This document shows, one piece after another, positions 44,646 through 55,020 of a DNA stretch of 64,000 nt; within the stretch, counting starts at the first letter, position 1, and each line of letters begins with the position of its first letter. A model generated the notes under the pieces. The model searched no databases, was not told the origin of the DNA, and was given only the letters and a program-made list of their open reading frames with translations. Source of the stretch: Branchiostoma floridae (taxonomy: Eukaryota > Chordata > Leptocardii > Amphioxiformes > Branchiostomatidae); contig NC_049991.1 of the NCBI RefSeq assembly GCF_000003815.2, positions 11,103,001 to 11,167,000 on the forward strand, in the 5' to 3' direction. The translations under genes and the position numbers were made by a program.

Positions 44646-46950
44646 ACAAGATTAGATACATATGACAAACAATTCTTCCATGGTTAGAATGTTGTACACG
44701 TTACGTCAATCCTTACCATGGCAACAGTAAATACTACAGTATTAGCATTCAGGCCACAATTTACCCAGCACGGAACTGTGCGATTTCACCGTAATAACGC
44801 CACAGGGTGCCATCAAAGGGCTCCGCGAGACATCGCCGATCTTCCGCTCTGCGGCGCGACCAAACATGCATAACAAGCTCATGCTATTCCTCTTCCTATT
44901 GTTAATAGAAGTTAGGGATGGGAAATTAAATTAGCTTGAGCTTTAGGTTAAAGTTTTACGCAAAAGTCCCAACGGGTGGTCTTCTTCTCACTACTTTGGG
45001 TTATTTACAATGATGAACTATTCCTTTGTTTGCTTGAGTACATAACAGCCAGGCATAGTGTCAACTTTAGGGGCATTATAGAACACTAGATCTAAGGCAG
45101 TACTGCTGGTGCTTGTTGCATAAATAAGGGGATCATTGCGGACATCTTACATCCCCTGTTATTTCCAGCTTTCGCCCAGATGCCATGATTCGCATGGCAC
45201 GATGAATGTGCTTGTTTCCTTGTAAACTAACATGTCTATATAGTCTGAGCCACTGAAAGTCGAGCTTTCGAATATATATCAAAAAGAAAGCACGCATTGC
45301 TATATGACATGTTATTGACTTTTTTTCTGCAGTACATGCACCAGCGAACCACCCGTCGTGCTGTGGTGATGGTGGCTCTGGTGTGGGTGGCGTCGCTATG
45401 CATCTCGGTCCCCCCACTGTTCGGCTGGCGCACAGCACAGGATGTGGCCGACCCGCTTGTCTGCAGGATATCACAGGTGAGTTCTCATTTGCCTTATAAG
45501 GAATTACGTAGATAGATGTTTGGCTAAGAATCATGAGAAGATTACGTGCAAGATGACAGGTTGATGAGTCTATTGATAGCACGGTGATTGCCTCTCAAGC
45601 TTGAGTAAAAAAACGCTGTCCTGACTCCAAACACTGTCTGACTCCAATCACTGAAAACAAACAAGGTACTTTTTGTCCTTACGTACTAGGTGCCAAATAA
45701 CCTATCATACAAAAAAGGGTACATGACAAAACATTAGGCTGACTGTTGTCACATGTTCACATGTATACAGGACTATGGCTACACCATCTTCTCGACGTTC
45801 GGCGCCTTCTACGTCCCCTCAGCAGTCATCCTGGTGGTGTACTGGAAGATCTTCCGAGCTGCCCAGCGGCGGATCCGGGTGCGCGTTGGTGCCCAGGTCC
45901 CGCCGGCCAGACGGAACAAGCCCCGATCTTCTGACAACGATGACACCGCAGGAGAATCACGTCCTGTCACACCTGTGCGACACAACCGACGTCAGCAGAA
46001 GAGCCAGGACAGAGAAAACATCAGCATTAACGTAAAGGTCATCTCCGTCCAGCCTGCTGTCCACTCCCGACTGGACTCCTCAACCACGACGGCAACCACG
46101 CCCGAGCCACAAGCGGGTGGCTCTTCCAGCAAATCTGCATCGTCAACTGCAACTACTTCGGTGTGTACAGAAAAAGTTTTTCTACAGTTGATGATAATGA
46201 AACGTCGTGTGTTGATGCACCACGTAATGTAACTTCATTGAGAATGACAATGTTTTGATCATTCAGTAATCATTGGTATATGCCACTTCACTTGAACATG
46301 CATCCGCTAAGAAATTTAAATCTGATGCTAAATGTATGCTTTGAAGAAACCATTTTTATTGACGAAGGATGTCGTTGACCATCTGAAAGGTTTCTTATTT
46401 CCCAGAGAACGTATCCAGTTGTATAGATTGAATCAAAATATTATCTTTATTCCTAGATACCTAAACTTTACAAACAATGTTATTGCTGTTGGTAAACACA
46501 ACAAAATGTTATGTTGACTATTGATGCGTACCCATAAACATCTCAGTGTTTGTCATTGACCTTCAGAAGGGAGCAGCCTACGAGGAGCGGTTCTCCAAGG
46601 CGCCTTGCGTGGCCACCGTGTCGGAAGGAATCGCCGTGATGGAGCGCGCCTCCGACGGCTTCAACAGCGCCCAGAACCTGAAGAAGAAAATCGTCTTCTC
46701 CAAGGAGCGGCGAGCTGCCAAGACGCTAGGTATCATCACCGGAGTGTTCATCGTGTGCTGGCTGCCGTTCTTCCTGGTGGCGCTGATCGAGCCTTTCTGC
46801 GCCAGCTGCACCATCTCCCCCCTCGGCAGGAGCGTCATCACCTGGCTGGGGTACGCCAACTCCGCCATGAACCCGGTCCTCTACGGCTTCGTCAACAAGG
46901 ACTTCCAGAAGGCCTTCCAGAAGATATTTAGAAGAAGGAACAACTACTAA
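41373..46950 (+). CDS. HTR1A: 5-HT1-type serotonin receptor (class A GPCR)
   Basis: Five exons (41373-41690, 44009-44173, 45333-45476, 45771-46160, 46567-46950) join in phase 0 to 466 residues. The N-terminus carries N-glycosylation sequons (NAS, NDS, NST, NTT). Landmarks are GNAMVLMAF (TM1), [11 protein letters not shown] (TM2), Asp3.32 in [20 protein letters not shown] (TM3), [20 protein letters not shown] (ECL2/TM5), a ~150-residue ICL3, CWLPFF (TM6) and [14 protein letters not shown] (TM7). TM3, TM5 and the loops match 5-HT1A best, implying Gi/o coupling at the plasma membrane. A 5-HT1B/D-like or generic invertebrate 5-HT1 label cannot be excluded. The C-tail is short (FRRRNNY) and lacks a palmitoylation Cys. 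Mammalian HTR1A is intronless, unlike this gene. Confidence 0.93.
41691..44008 (+). other. Serotonin receptor intron 1
   Basis: A 2.3-kb intron of CpG-normal sequence with no recognised element or exon. Confidence 0.7.
44009..44173 (+). CDS. HTR1A: Serotonin receptor exon 2
   Basis: Acceptor gtttccccag, donor aag|gtagga; 55 codons, including [16 protein letters not shown] and [13 protein letters not shown]. It holds the end of TM2, ECL1, the disulfide Cys, Asp3.32 and the DRY motif. Confidence 0.96.
44174..45332 (+). other. Serotonin receptor intron 2
   Basis: Contains a composite microsatellite at 44570-44645; otherwise unremarkable. Confidence 0.7.
44570..44645 (+). repeat. Composite (CT)n(TA)n(TG)n microsatellite
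   Basis: Three dinucleotide tracts abut one another without spacers, probably from slippage at their junctions. Confidence 0.97.
45333..45476 (+). CDS. HTR1A: Serotonin receptor exon 3
   Basis: Acceptor ttttctgcag, donor cag|gtgagt; 48 codons ([40 protein letters not shown]). Holds ICL2, TM4 and the ECL2 Cys. Confidence 0.96.
45477..45770 (+). other. Serotonin receptor intron 3
   Basis: A 294-base intron; nothing notable. Confidence 0.7.
45771..46160 (+). CDS. HTR1A: Serotonin receptor exon 4
   Basis: Acceptor atgtatacag, donor tcg|gtgtgt; 130 codons. TM5 ([20 protein letters not shown]) is followed by a basic, Ser/Thr-rich ICL3. Confidence 0.94.
46161..46566 (+). other. Serotonin receptor intron 4
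   Basis: A 406-base AT-rich intron inside ICL3; nothing notable. Confidence 0.7.
46567..46950 (+). CDS. HTR1A: Serotonin receptor exon 5
   Basis: Acceptor gaccttcag; 127 codons and TAA. Distal ICL3, TM6 ([20 protein letters not shown]), TM7 ([20 protein letters not shown]) and helix 8. Position 7.39 is Thr, as in human 5-HT1B, rather than Asn as in 5-HT1A. Confidence 0.96.
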   Translation, partial: KGAAYEERFSKAPCVATVSEGIAVMERASDGFNSAQNLKKKIVFSKERRAAKTLGIITGVFIVCWLPFFLVALIEPFCASCTISPLGRSVITWLGYANSAMNPVLYGFVNKDFQKAFQKIFRRRNNY

Positions 46951-46975
46951 TGAACTGTGACGTCCTTTTGACGGT

Positions 46976-46981
46976 AATAAA
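46976..46981 (+). terminator. Poly(A) signal of the serotonin receptor
   Basis: AATAAA 26 bases after the stop codon, followed by GT-rich sequence. It would give an unusually short 3' UTR; longer transcripts are possible. Confidence 0.4.
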
Positions 46982-48793
46982 TGTGGTGATAGTGTGGTGA
47001 ATATATATATCATCATCAAAGGCATATATATTTTGAATATTCAATTGGATTTAGGTACAGCTGATTGAAGTAATAAGCCAGGGAGTATCATTAGATTGTG
47101 ATGATAATAATGTACATAGTCTCTCATTTTTCATGTAATGTACGGGCACAAGGCCATCGTGTACACAGTAAGCTGATGATTAGTCGGAAATAGTCTCTGA
47201 TTCTGTTTGTTTTTTCAACAACAATGCAAGATGATTTCATTTACCCGGTGAGCTATCTAAGCAAAGAATTATCTTACTGTGATTGATGGTAGACATTTTC
47301 TATCTATCATTTGTTATTGACCTTCAGAAGTCAAGACAAGAATTGACTTTCGTCAACGAGTGTCGCATATTGTGATACTATATCATAACAGTGAAGTGTT
47401 GGTGGTGAATCGTGGTCGGGTCACGGTCAGTATTTGTATACGTGTAGATATTGCAGTTTTCACAAGCTGTGTCTACCAGATGAGGTCTAGTGCTTTCTTC
47501 ATAATTGCACGACCAAAGCCTTGTGTACAGAGTATGTGAGTGGACAAATTCTTTATATCCATGAAGTTAGGACGTAAGTCACGGGATGTTGACAATGTTA
47601 TCATCATCACCATCTGCCGTGATTAAGTCTCTTATGCCAAGCGTCTATGTGTTTTATGATGTTCTTGACTGAATACAAAAATGAGTATGTGACAACTTGT
47701 GTCTCGTTGTGTTATTTTACTTCGTCCATTCAAAATTTAGTTTGAGGCTGATACGAACTCCGTTTATAATTTCACTTGCGTTACACTATAGTATATTTGA
47801 GAATATTCTGGATGCCAATCTGACTGGGACCTTCATGCGCGCCTACTATCCAAGCAGGTTGGGCTTCGGCTTGTTTGGGGTGTCATTTTATACGTCTTTG
47901 TCTGGTTTTCCTTTTTTTCTGCGTTTACATTTGCCTAACACAAACTGACAAAAAAACGCAAAAGCCCTTATTAAAGGGCGTCCAACACTCAGCCGGAGCT
48001 AACTTCTGCTTGGAGAGTCAGTGTGCCCTGCTGTGGGCCTCTTGTCACGACGCGTCCCATGCTCCTGGATGTCGCTTCGCTGGAAATAGTACAAATTGAC
48101 CAAATAGACAGATTGCACGCCTAACAAACCACTAGAGGAATTAGCAGGCCAAAAACAACAGTCCCTATGTCACTGCCGACTAAGTCCTCTTTCCTAGTAG
48201 TTTCCTAGGATGATACTCAGGCTAAGCTTGGCGAGCATATAATCAAAGCTTCATGCATGGAGACTGGCACCCAGGGTATGTGAGTGCAGCGGTGTGGTAG
48301 GGTACCCACAGTACAGTGGGTGAACCGGCTGATCATGACTGAACCGGCTGTTCCGTGATTCATCTCCAATGACTCTCATAAACCTAAAGAAGACCAAAGA
48401 AGTTGATGATTCGAACGTACATTGGAAGGATAATGTTCCTTGGTTCTGCCAGGATGCATACATGTTCAATCTGCTATCAAAAGGCTCAAAGCAAAATCAT
48501 GGAGCCGACGAACCCTTTCTCAACATCAAAGAAAGCACAGAAGGGTGCTTTATATACACATATGCAGTGAACGCGTTCGTGTTTATGGATTGTTTTACAT
48601 GCAGAATGATCTTCTTCGACTCCGTGTAGTTTTTGTAGGGCTTTGGTGTACATGTATGAACGTTTCCTGCTTTTACACCTCTATTGACAGGCGACATGTT
48701 CTCTGATGCACAGATGTCAGAAAGTGATTTTTTTCTTACACACAGTCCTACCGAACGACCTAACGAATCAACCTAACGAACATAGTGGGTAAT

Positions 48794-48957
48794 CTCCAAG
48801 CAGATCCTACGGTAGTAAAAGACAGTATCAAAAGCTGACAGAGTGAAGCCGGCGTAGGGGTGTGTACACTACCGGTGCCCGTCTGACTCCCTTTGGCCGG
48901 CTATACTCCTTGGCCAGCTTTGATACTATCTATACGGCACCGTAGTACCTGCTTGAG
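48794..48957. mobile_element. Foldback (palindromic) element, about 160 bp
   Basis: The left arm, starting CCAAGCAGATCCTACGG, pairs with the reverse complement of the right arm, CAAGCAGGTACTACGG. Both continue through GTATCAAA(A)GCTG and end at GCCGGC. The structure is that of a non-autonomous foldback element or MITE. No clear target duplication seen. Confidence 0.55.
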
Positions 48958-49380
48958 TCTCAGTCACAGTGGGTACGCAGCGCGATCAAAGTACGGACGT
49001 GTACATTTTCCACAAGATTCAGCTTTAAACACAAGAGCCTGATAAGGTTGCTCAAATGGCAATCCGGACTGCACCAAGAAACAACAGTTGACGCACCTCG
49101 TTGGATAGACTTGCTATGGTGTCCACGGACTAATGCACACTACTGTCAGGAAAGAGATGTTCGCCTGAAACCCCGCAGTACCTGAAGATACTCCTGTGGA
49201 GCCCAAACTATCAATGTTTCTTCGGTACCTCAATAAATACCGGCATATCGGACCCCCATCGGTTTATAGAAATCCGTTGGATCTTCAGTTTAAATATTGG
49301 TGCGAACACAAGAACAAAGCCAATAAGTGTTGTCATAAAAGCTATTGACATGGCGACGGTTTTATTGTCTTTAAGTATTA

Positions 49381-49500
49381 ATGATTGTTGTTGAAATTTG
49401 CATGATTAGCATTTAATTGTGTAAGGCATCTCTGAAGCTATCTACATTCCAAATATCATGAAGTTCCGTCAACCTGTTCCCGAGTTATTCCCATCTAAAG
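49381..49500 (+). repeat. Dispersed repeat, 3' fragment
   Basis: AAGCTATCTACATTCCAAAT followed by ATCATGAAG..CGTCAACCTG matches the terminal part of the copy at 50618-50900, including the final GAGTTNTTC. Confidence 0.45.
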
Positions 49501-49632
49501 GGATGATGCAACGAAAATTCCTGACATACCTGGGGAAAAATTAATTAAATTTGGGGAATTCGTGTCAAACGGACGCAAACTATACTATTAGGCTAGCCTC
49601 TGAGGCGTCGCCAAAAACAGTATGAGCCCACC

Positions 49633-49646
49633 GGAGGTTAACCTCC
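49633..49646. other. 14-bp perfect palindrome GGAGGTTAACCTCC
   Basis: Perfect self-complementary sequence with a GTTAAC centre. Its half-site AGGAGGTT recurs in the hairpin at 51195. Confidence 0.6.
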
Positions 49647-50617
49647 TTCCCGGAGATAATTAGTCGCAGCATGAATATCCTGTGCGCTTGGCATGGAGAG
49701 AAGGACTCCTGATGGGCCATGTATGGATTAAAAAGACGGATGGTTCAGTTAATGGAAAATACGCCGATTCTTATGATTTATGATTCATGGTTCCTATCTC
49801 ACTGGAAGAAGCTATATGTAGCGTCGGAAATCACAGTGGGAGTTTCAGACTAGAAATACTAAAATCTGTTACCTGGAACAGCATAACGGCTTTGCAGAGG
49901 AATCGGCTATGTGGTCTATTGAAATTCAATTTGAATCACCAGCCTACAAAAGGAAATACGTTAGTACAGAGATAGATCCTGTTGCACCCAGAGTTAATTG
50001 AATTTGAGCACTTAAAAATTGACCTTGGATTGACCAGTCAACTTGTATGGCCCCCTATCTTTCAATGGCTGACGTCAGAAGCACACCCCGGGAATTATAC
50101 TAAAACGCATGTAAGTGATGAATTACTATAACTTGTTAGCTCAGTTTGATCCTGTTTGTGTCTTGTCATAAAGGTCACGGTCGTTACGTAAGGCTTCCCT
50201 ACTGGATGATTACACATAATGGGTTAAGATTCAAGCGGCACTTTTCTGTAGTTCAACAAATCATTTCCATGCTTTCAACTTCGAGATGTGATGTCTATCG
50301 ACGATCACCTTGAAAAAAAATGACTTATACTGTACTTCTACCTGTACTCCTGTGTCGTTTGAATAATCTGCATCAAGGGCCCTCCATCTCCTTCAAAACA
50401 TTAAAGGGCTGGATCAAGTTGAATCTGAAAATGTCTATGGCCGTTTTCAATAATGATTTATTCCGCACAGAGGACGTTTGGGGGTTAACGTTAATGTTGC
50501 CACACTTAACTAGAGTTCCATGACCTTATACGTTCACCAAATGATGGTATTAAAGCTTTCCAAGGTGATGTATCATGAATGTTTCTCATTGACTATGCAG
50601 ATAATTCCAACTGCCGC

Positions 50618-50900
50618 AAGAATGAAATTTCCATCATTTACCACTATTGAGTTATAGGATTTTCTCATTAATAAATTATGCAAGTGTTATTGATAATTAT
50701 CACTATTCCTCTAAGCTATATGTCATGTGTTCGGGGAGTTCTATTACGGAATGCAGTGGATTTGTAAACTTTCTTCATCAATTATGTAGAGTAGCTCCTG
50801 AATTGCACAACTAGCAGCACATGAGATTGTAAATAATCACGTAAGCTATTTATATACCCAAAATCATGACGATTCGTTAACCTCTACTTGAGTTGTTCTC
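50618..50900 (+). repeat. Dispersed repeat, copy 2
   Basis: Collinear, imperfect match to 748-1040 with an additional 3' end (GAGTTGTTCTC) shared with 49490-49500. Non-coding interspersed element of unknown class; a further weak match lies at about 51225-51260. Confidence 0.5.
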
Positions 50901-51194
50901 ACTTTCAGACTTAGAAACAAAATCGGCTCCATCAATTGCAAAAAGGCTCGGAGCGCAGACTTGTTGTCCCTCCCAAGAACTAGCTACCACTCAAAACTCA
51001 CGACCGTACAGCATGTACAGATCACGAGATATTAGAACCGGGGTTTCCGCTCCAGTACCACAAGTAACAAGGCTCTAGAAGGCCCGAAATCTCATCATTT
51101 TAATAGGTAACTAAGGGATTCATCAATGAGGTTATATAGGAACCTCCTTGGATTCATCAAGTAGGTTAAAAACGCTCCTCGGTCTCATGAAGAG

Positions 51195-51220
51195 CAAGGA
51201 GGTTGAAAAAAACCTCCTTG
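51195..51220. other. 10-bp perfect hairpin
   Basis: CAAGGAGGTT and AACCTCCTTG pair across a GAAAAA loop. The outer flanks (GGTCT.. / ..AGACC) are partly complementary. No gene end lies nearby, so it is not an evident terminator. Confidence 0.65.
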
Positions 51221-52034
51221 TGAAGACCTATCCACATACCAAAATATCAAGGCAATCCATCCATCCAGCCAGCATTCTCGTCCTCGAGTCATCGTAGTCA
51301 CAGATCTAGCCTGAAGTAGTAGCATCCGATTTTTAACGGGACTCCTTGCACTCGTCGACGTAAAAAATCGACGGATAAACACACATCGAAAACAGAACTT
51401 TTTCACGTTTTTTGGTGAAGATAATTATGTCCTCAAGTAAAGTTAACATAACAGAATATCGATATGAGTTGCATAAAATAAACGACTTAAGTTGAGTTGT
51501 AATGCCGATGTATTTAACCTCCGTGGTCGGTACATAGTTCATTGAAGACTACTCATATTTTGCTATCACGAGCGGGTACTGTAACGGTTAGTTAATACAT
51601 CAAGGGTGACACATAACTCCTTGGACAACATGTCATCGAGAACTATTTTCAATTCATCTTCAGTACAACACTACAATACAGAGGTGAAAAGCTTTCTGGC
51701 GCGGACAAAACATAACTTGCAAATCCCCTGGCCCATGCACAGAATGAATATGCGGCCTTTCGGTAAATCTCCGAGACAGGTGCCCGAAGCTTAGACACCT
51801 CGGCCTCGTTAATGTTCGGGAAAGTCCGGAACATTCTCACGATTGCAGGATAGCAAATTTGGTGCACTGCGTTCCGACCTATGAATCATAAGTGACAGTC
51901 CTTGGTTCATCTTATATTTGATTTAGGAGCTCTCAAACGCTTGAAGCTACCAAATATCGCACAGCGTTTCTGTATCACCGGACTATGAATCATGGCAGAC
52001 CTCTGACCGAATGTTACCGAGCTCTTCCGAGCGA

Positions 52035-52042
52035 TGACGTCA
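52035..52042. promoter_or_regulatory. Perfect CRE (TGACGTCA) upstream of the candidate MAP2K first exon
   Basis: A CREB/ATF octamer in a CpG-rich stretch about 200 bases before the candidate initiator ATG at 52243. ATF factors are known p38 pathway targets, but the link here is inference. Confidence 0.3.
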
Positions 52043-52242
52043 GGACTCCTGTGAAGGGACGGGGGTCATCATTACACTGGTCGTTGGTTCCTGTAAAACT
52101 GCTCGAAGTTTGGTACCTGTTTGTCAAAACAATACCCTATTGTTCATTCTGAGGAAAAGGGAGGTTTCTACACAGTATTCGGTCCTGTCAAGTTCCCACA
52201 AGAACTGATAGTTCTTTTCTGGTGGTTTCCAAGGGCCGTCAG

Positions 52243-52249
52243 AATGGCA
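52243..52249 (+). CDS. Candidate first coding exon of MAP2K3/6 (ATG GCA G)
   Basis: ATG in a strong context (cagaATGG) is followed by donor G|GTAACA. The single leftover base joins the GC that begins the exon at 56570 to make Gly, giving MAGRRRPPKLQPIR. This mirrors the short first exon and basic N-terminus of vertebrate MAP2K6. CpG content drops shortly downstream, as expected on entering a methylated gene body. Only seven coding bases support it. Confidence 0.3.
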
Positions 52250-53823
52250 GGTAACAAAAAATTATTTTGCTTGACGAAGGGGGAGGGGGGCGGTGGTCGT
52301 CTCGACGATCGTCCAGACTCACCAAAGACATGGAGCTAAATTTCATTTTGCCAACAAGACAATGGGTGACACAGTCTTTTATATATGAGAATTACATGCG
52401 TCGAGAAAAGCTGTGCGTGTAGAATTAACATGCAGTTAAAATGAAGTTAATTGGGGAGGGGGGCAACACCCTAATCCCATGTATGATTCGCGGCAGACAT
52501 ATAATGCAAACCATAGGAAGGTGATTTGCACGGCAAACTGTGATAGCTATCAATATGTATACTGATTGTGTTGAACCACATGTTACTTCAGCCCAGATAG
52601 ACATCACTGAACTCTTAAGTTTACGATTTCCCTGTGTTACATGTAGTCAAAGGATGTTGTTGATGGAATGATCATAATTTTGTTTTATTGCTATGATGCC
52701 CCAACTAATTATGAATACATAAGCAAGTGGTCATCTAATAGGTCTATTTAAGGTGGTACTGAGCAAAACTTTTTGAGTTTGACACAGAATTACCATATTC
52801 TGTACTATCTGTATCTATAACATTATAATTTATAGCCGGTATAAGTACTATAACCGCCCTTCGGCCTATAAACACGCCAGCTTTGCAGGCACGTAGCGCG
52901 GCATGCAGCAGCTGGTTATATTATACTGAACGACCCGTCAAACCTAACTTTTGCACATCTATCTGCCAGTGATCTTTAAAACTATCCACTGAAGATCTCC
53001 TACTATGCTTGGTGATAACAAATTTCACTCACCGATAGTTCTGGGAAAATACAAATTGAAGTAACATATTAGAGTAGAGTATATTATATTGTAACAATAC
53101 TTTGAATTGAGTATATGATGGACATTCCAAATATGCCATAGACATTAAGTACTTTAGGTGTTGCCATTTGCTCAAGCTTGCTATTGTCCTTTTTGGATCA
53201 GGGTAGGCATGTCATTACAGTAATGTTATTCCTTTTAATTTTCTTTATTATTGCATTGAAGCCTTTCCTTCCATTTCTCAAGGTCCTGTCTATGGTTATA
53301 TGGCCTATATGTAGAACACACTTGTTGATATCTTGAACTTCACTAACCAAACAAGAATACTTTGCTACCTTTAAAGTAAGGTAATTGGATTAAACCCATA
53401 AAGAGAAGTCATACTGTGCTCCTCCCGGCAAAGTTTGCAACTTTACATGTAGATGTAGGTAATAACACTGCTTGCCTTGAGGTTTTTATTTTAAAATGTC
53501 TTATCGTAGCCGCACAGATACCTCATTTGTTTTCCATTGACATCTGCTTGCCAATGAATTCGTCCCTGTCAAGATTGTAACTAATTTCCTCAGATAAATC
53601 AAGCAGTCTTCTGGTGAAGTTCAGACCTTTCATCATACTTCAAAATTCAAAGGAGTCTGGAGCACTGTGATAAGACATATTACATACTTGCAGCTTGGTG
53701 AAGTTGATGTATGACTTGTTATATAAAGGAAAATGTTCACCAGGATTAGTTTGCTCTGAACAGGTCACTGCAAAAAAGAAATATGCTGCAATCATTTTGC
53801 TTTTTTTTACAGCTTATCATTCT

Positions 53824-54224
53824 GGTAGTAGGCATTCTTCTATTTCAGTCCTATCAGCAGAGTGCAAAATACCACTTGCACACTTGCACATTGCAACCAC
53901 TTTTTGCTCGGTGCAACTTACTTCTAAACTCAGGTTGCACAGTGAGCAACCTAGATTTTGAGCCTCAGAACTTGATTTTGTTGTCAATTTAATCTTAAGA
54001 AAAAAATGAATCGATAGTAATATGATAGTAAACTGTAAAAGGTTATGTATGTATGCAGGTATTATACCTTTTTTTCAGAAGTTATTGAATTGTAGGTGGT
54101 GCAACTTGAAATTCAGATGTGCAACCTAGTTTTAGCCCAAGGTTGCACACTGTGCAACCTGGCTCAGAAAAGTATTTTGTACACTGGATGATAATCATCC
54201 CCGGAATGGAAGGATGCCTACTAC
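53824..54224. mobile_element. Inverted-repeat element, about 400 bp
   Basis: Ends GTAGTAGGCAT (53824-53834) and ATGCCTACTAC (54214-54224) are perfect inverted repeats. Inside them, GTGCAAAATAC / GTATTTTGTAC and several GGTTGCAC / GTGCAACC blocks also pair. Looks like a MITE with internal short inverted repeats; no ORF. Confidence 0.55.
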
Positions 54225-54935
54225 AAGTAATACTATGGATAACATTGGTACTACTGTAGACATGTGAACAATACTAGTTGAAGTCATTACCATTCAGTGC
54301 CCAATTCAAGATTTACTGGTATATCCAATTGCTAAGGCTTAATTGATGTCAATGGACACTTAAGTTTTACGTTGATGGACACTGACCATAACCATACTAG
54401 TATCCAGCTGCTTGAGTAACTGCTTTTTAGCGTGACAGAATTTTAATTAGCCCCCTGAGGTGTGAATATAAAACATAGAGATTCAAAGTGAACCAAACAT
54501 ACATACTGTAGGTTTCTTTTAGGCTTAATTTTCAGATTGATAAACATGGAAAGATCATTTTGAGGAAAACTGTAAGCATCTTCCAGATTTGATAGATTTT
54601 CCAGATTTTCAGGGGAGTCTTGAGCACTGTTGAGTTATCATACAACAACTGATTTCTAAGGAAGCACTGACCAACTAACAGATCCCTCTTTTTTTCCAAA
54701 GGAGCTGTTTTTTCCAAAGGAGCTTACAATTAGCAGGGATAGGTCACAAGGGTCTGTAATGGCAGAATTTGAGTGCTCTATTAACCTGAATATGACAGGT
54801 ATTGCCCCAGGTGCAGCTAACTATAAGGTTATGAACTCACACACTGGGAAGGCTCCCAACTCAAAAGTGTGCTTGAGCCAAGTTGAGGTATGGTCTGCCT
54901 CAAACACAGGATGTCCTTTTAACACTTAACACATC

Positions 54936-55020
54936 CCTAGCCAGAGCTTGGTCCTTCATTTCGCCCGAATAAAGTGAGAAAGTTTGTGTTAAGTGCCTTT
55001 GCCAAGGGCACAACATAGAG
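54936..55020 (-). mobile_element. SINE core fragment
   Basis: The reverse complement reads TTGTGCCCTTGGCAAAGGCA and continues parallel to the body of the SINE at 58495-58570, ending in a CTGGCTAGGG-like block. Confidence 0.5.

Larger units (their letters stand above)
46982..52020. other. Intergenic region
   Basis: A 5-kb CpG-normal stretch without a recognised gene. It contains a foldback element (48794-48957), dispersed-repeat copies (49381-49500, 50618-50900), a palindrome (49633-49646), a CRE (50070-50077) and a hairpin (51195-51220). Confidence 0.6.
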
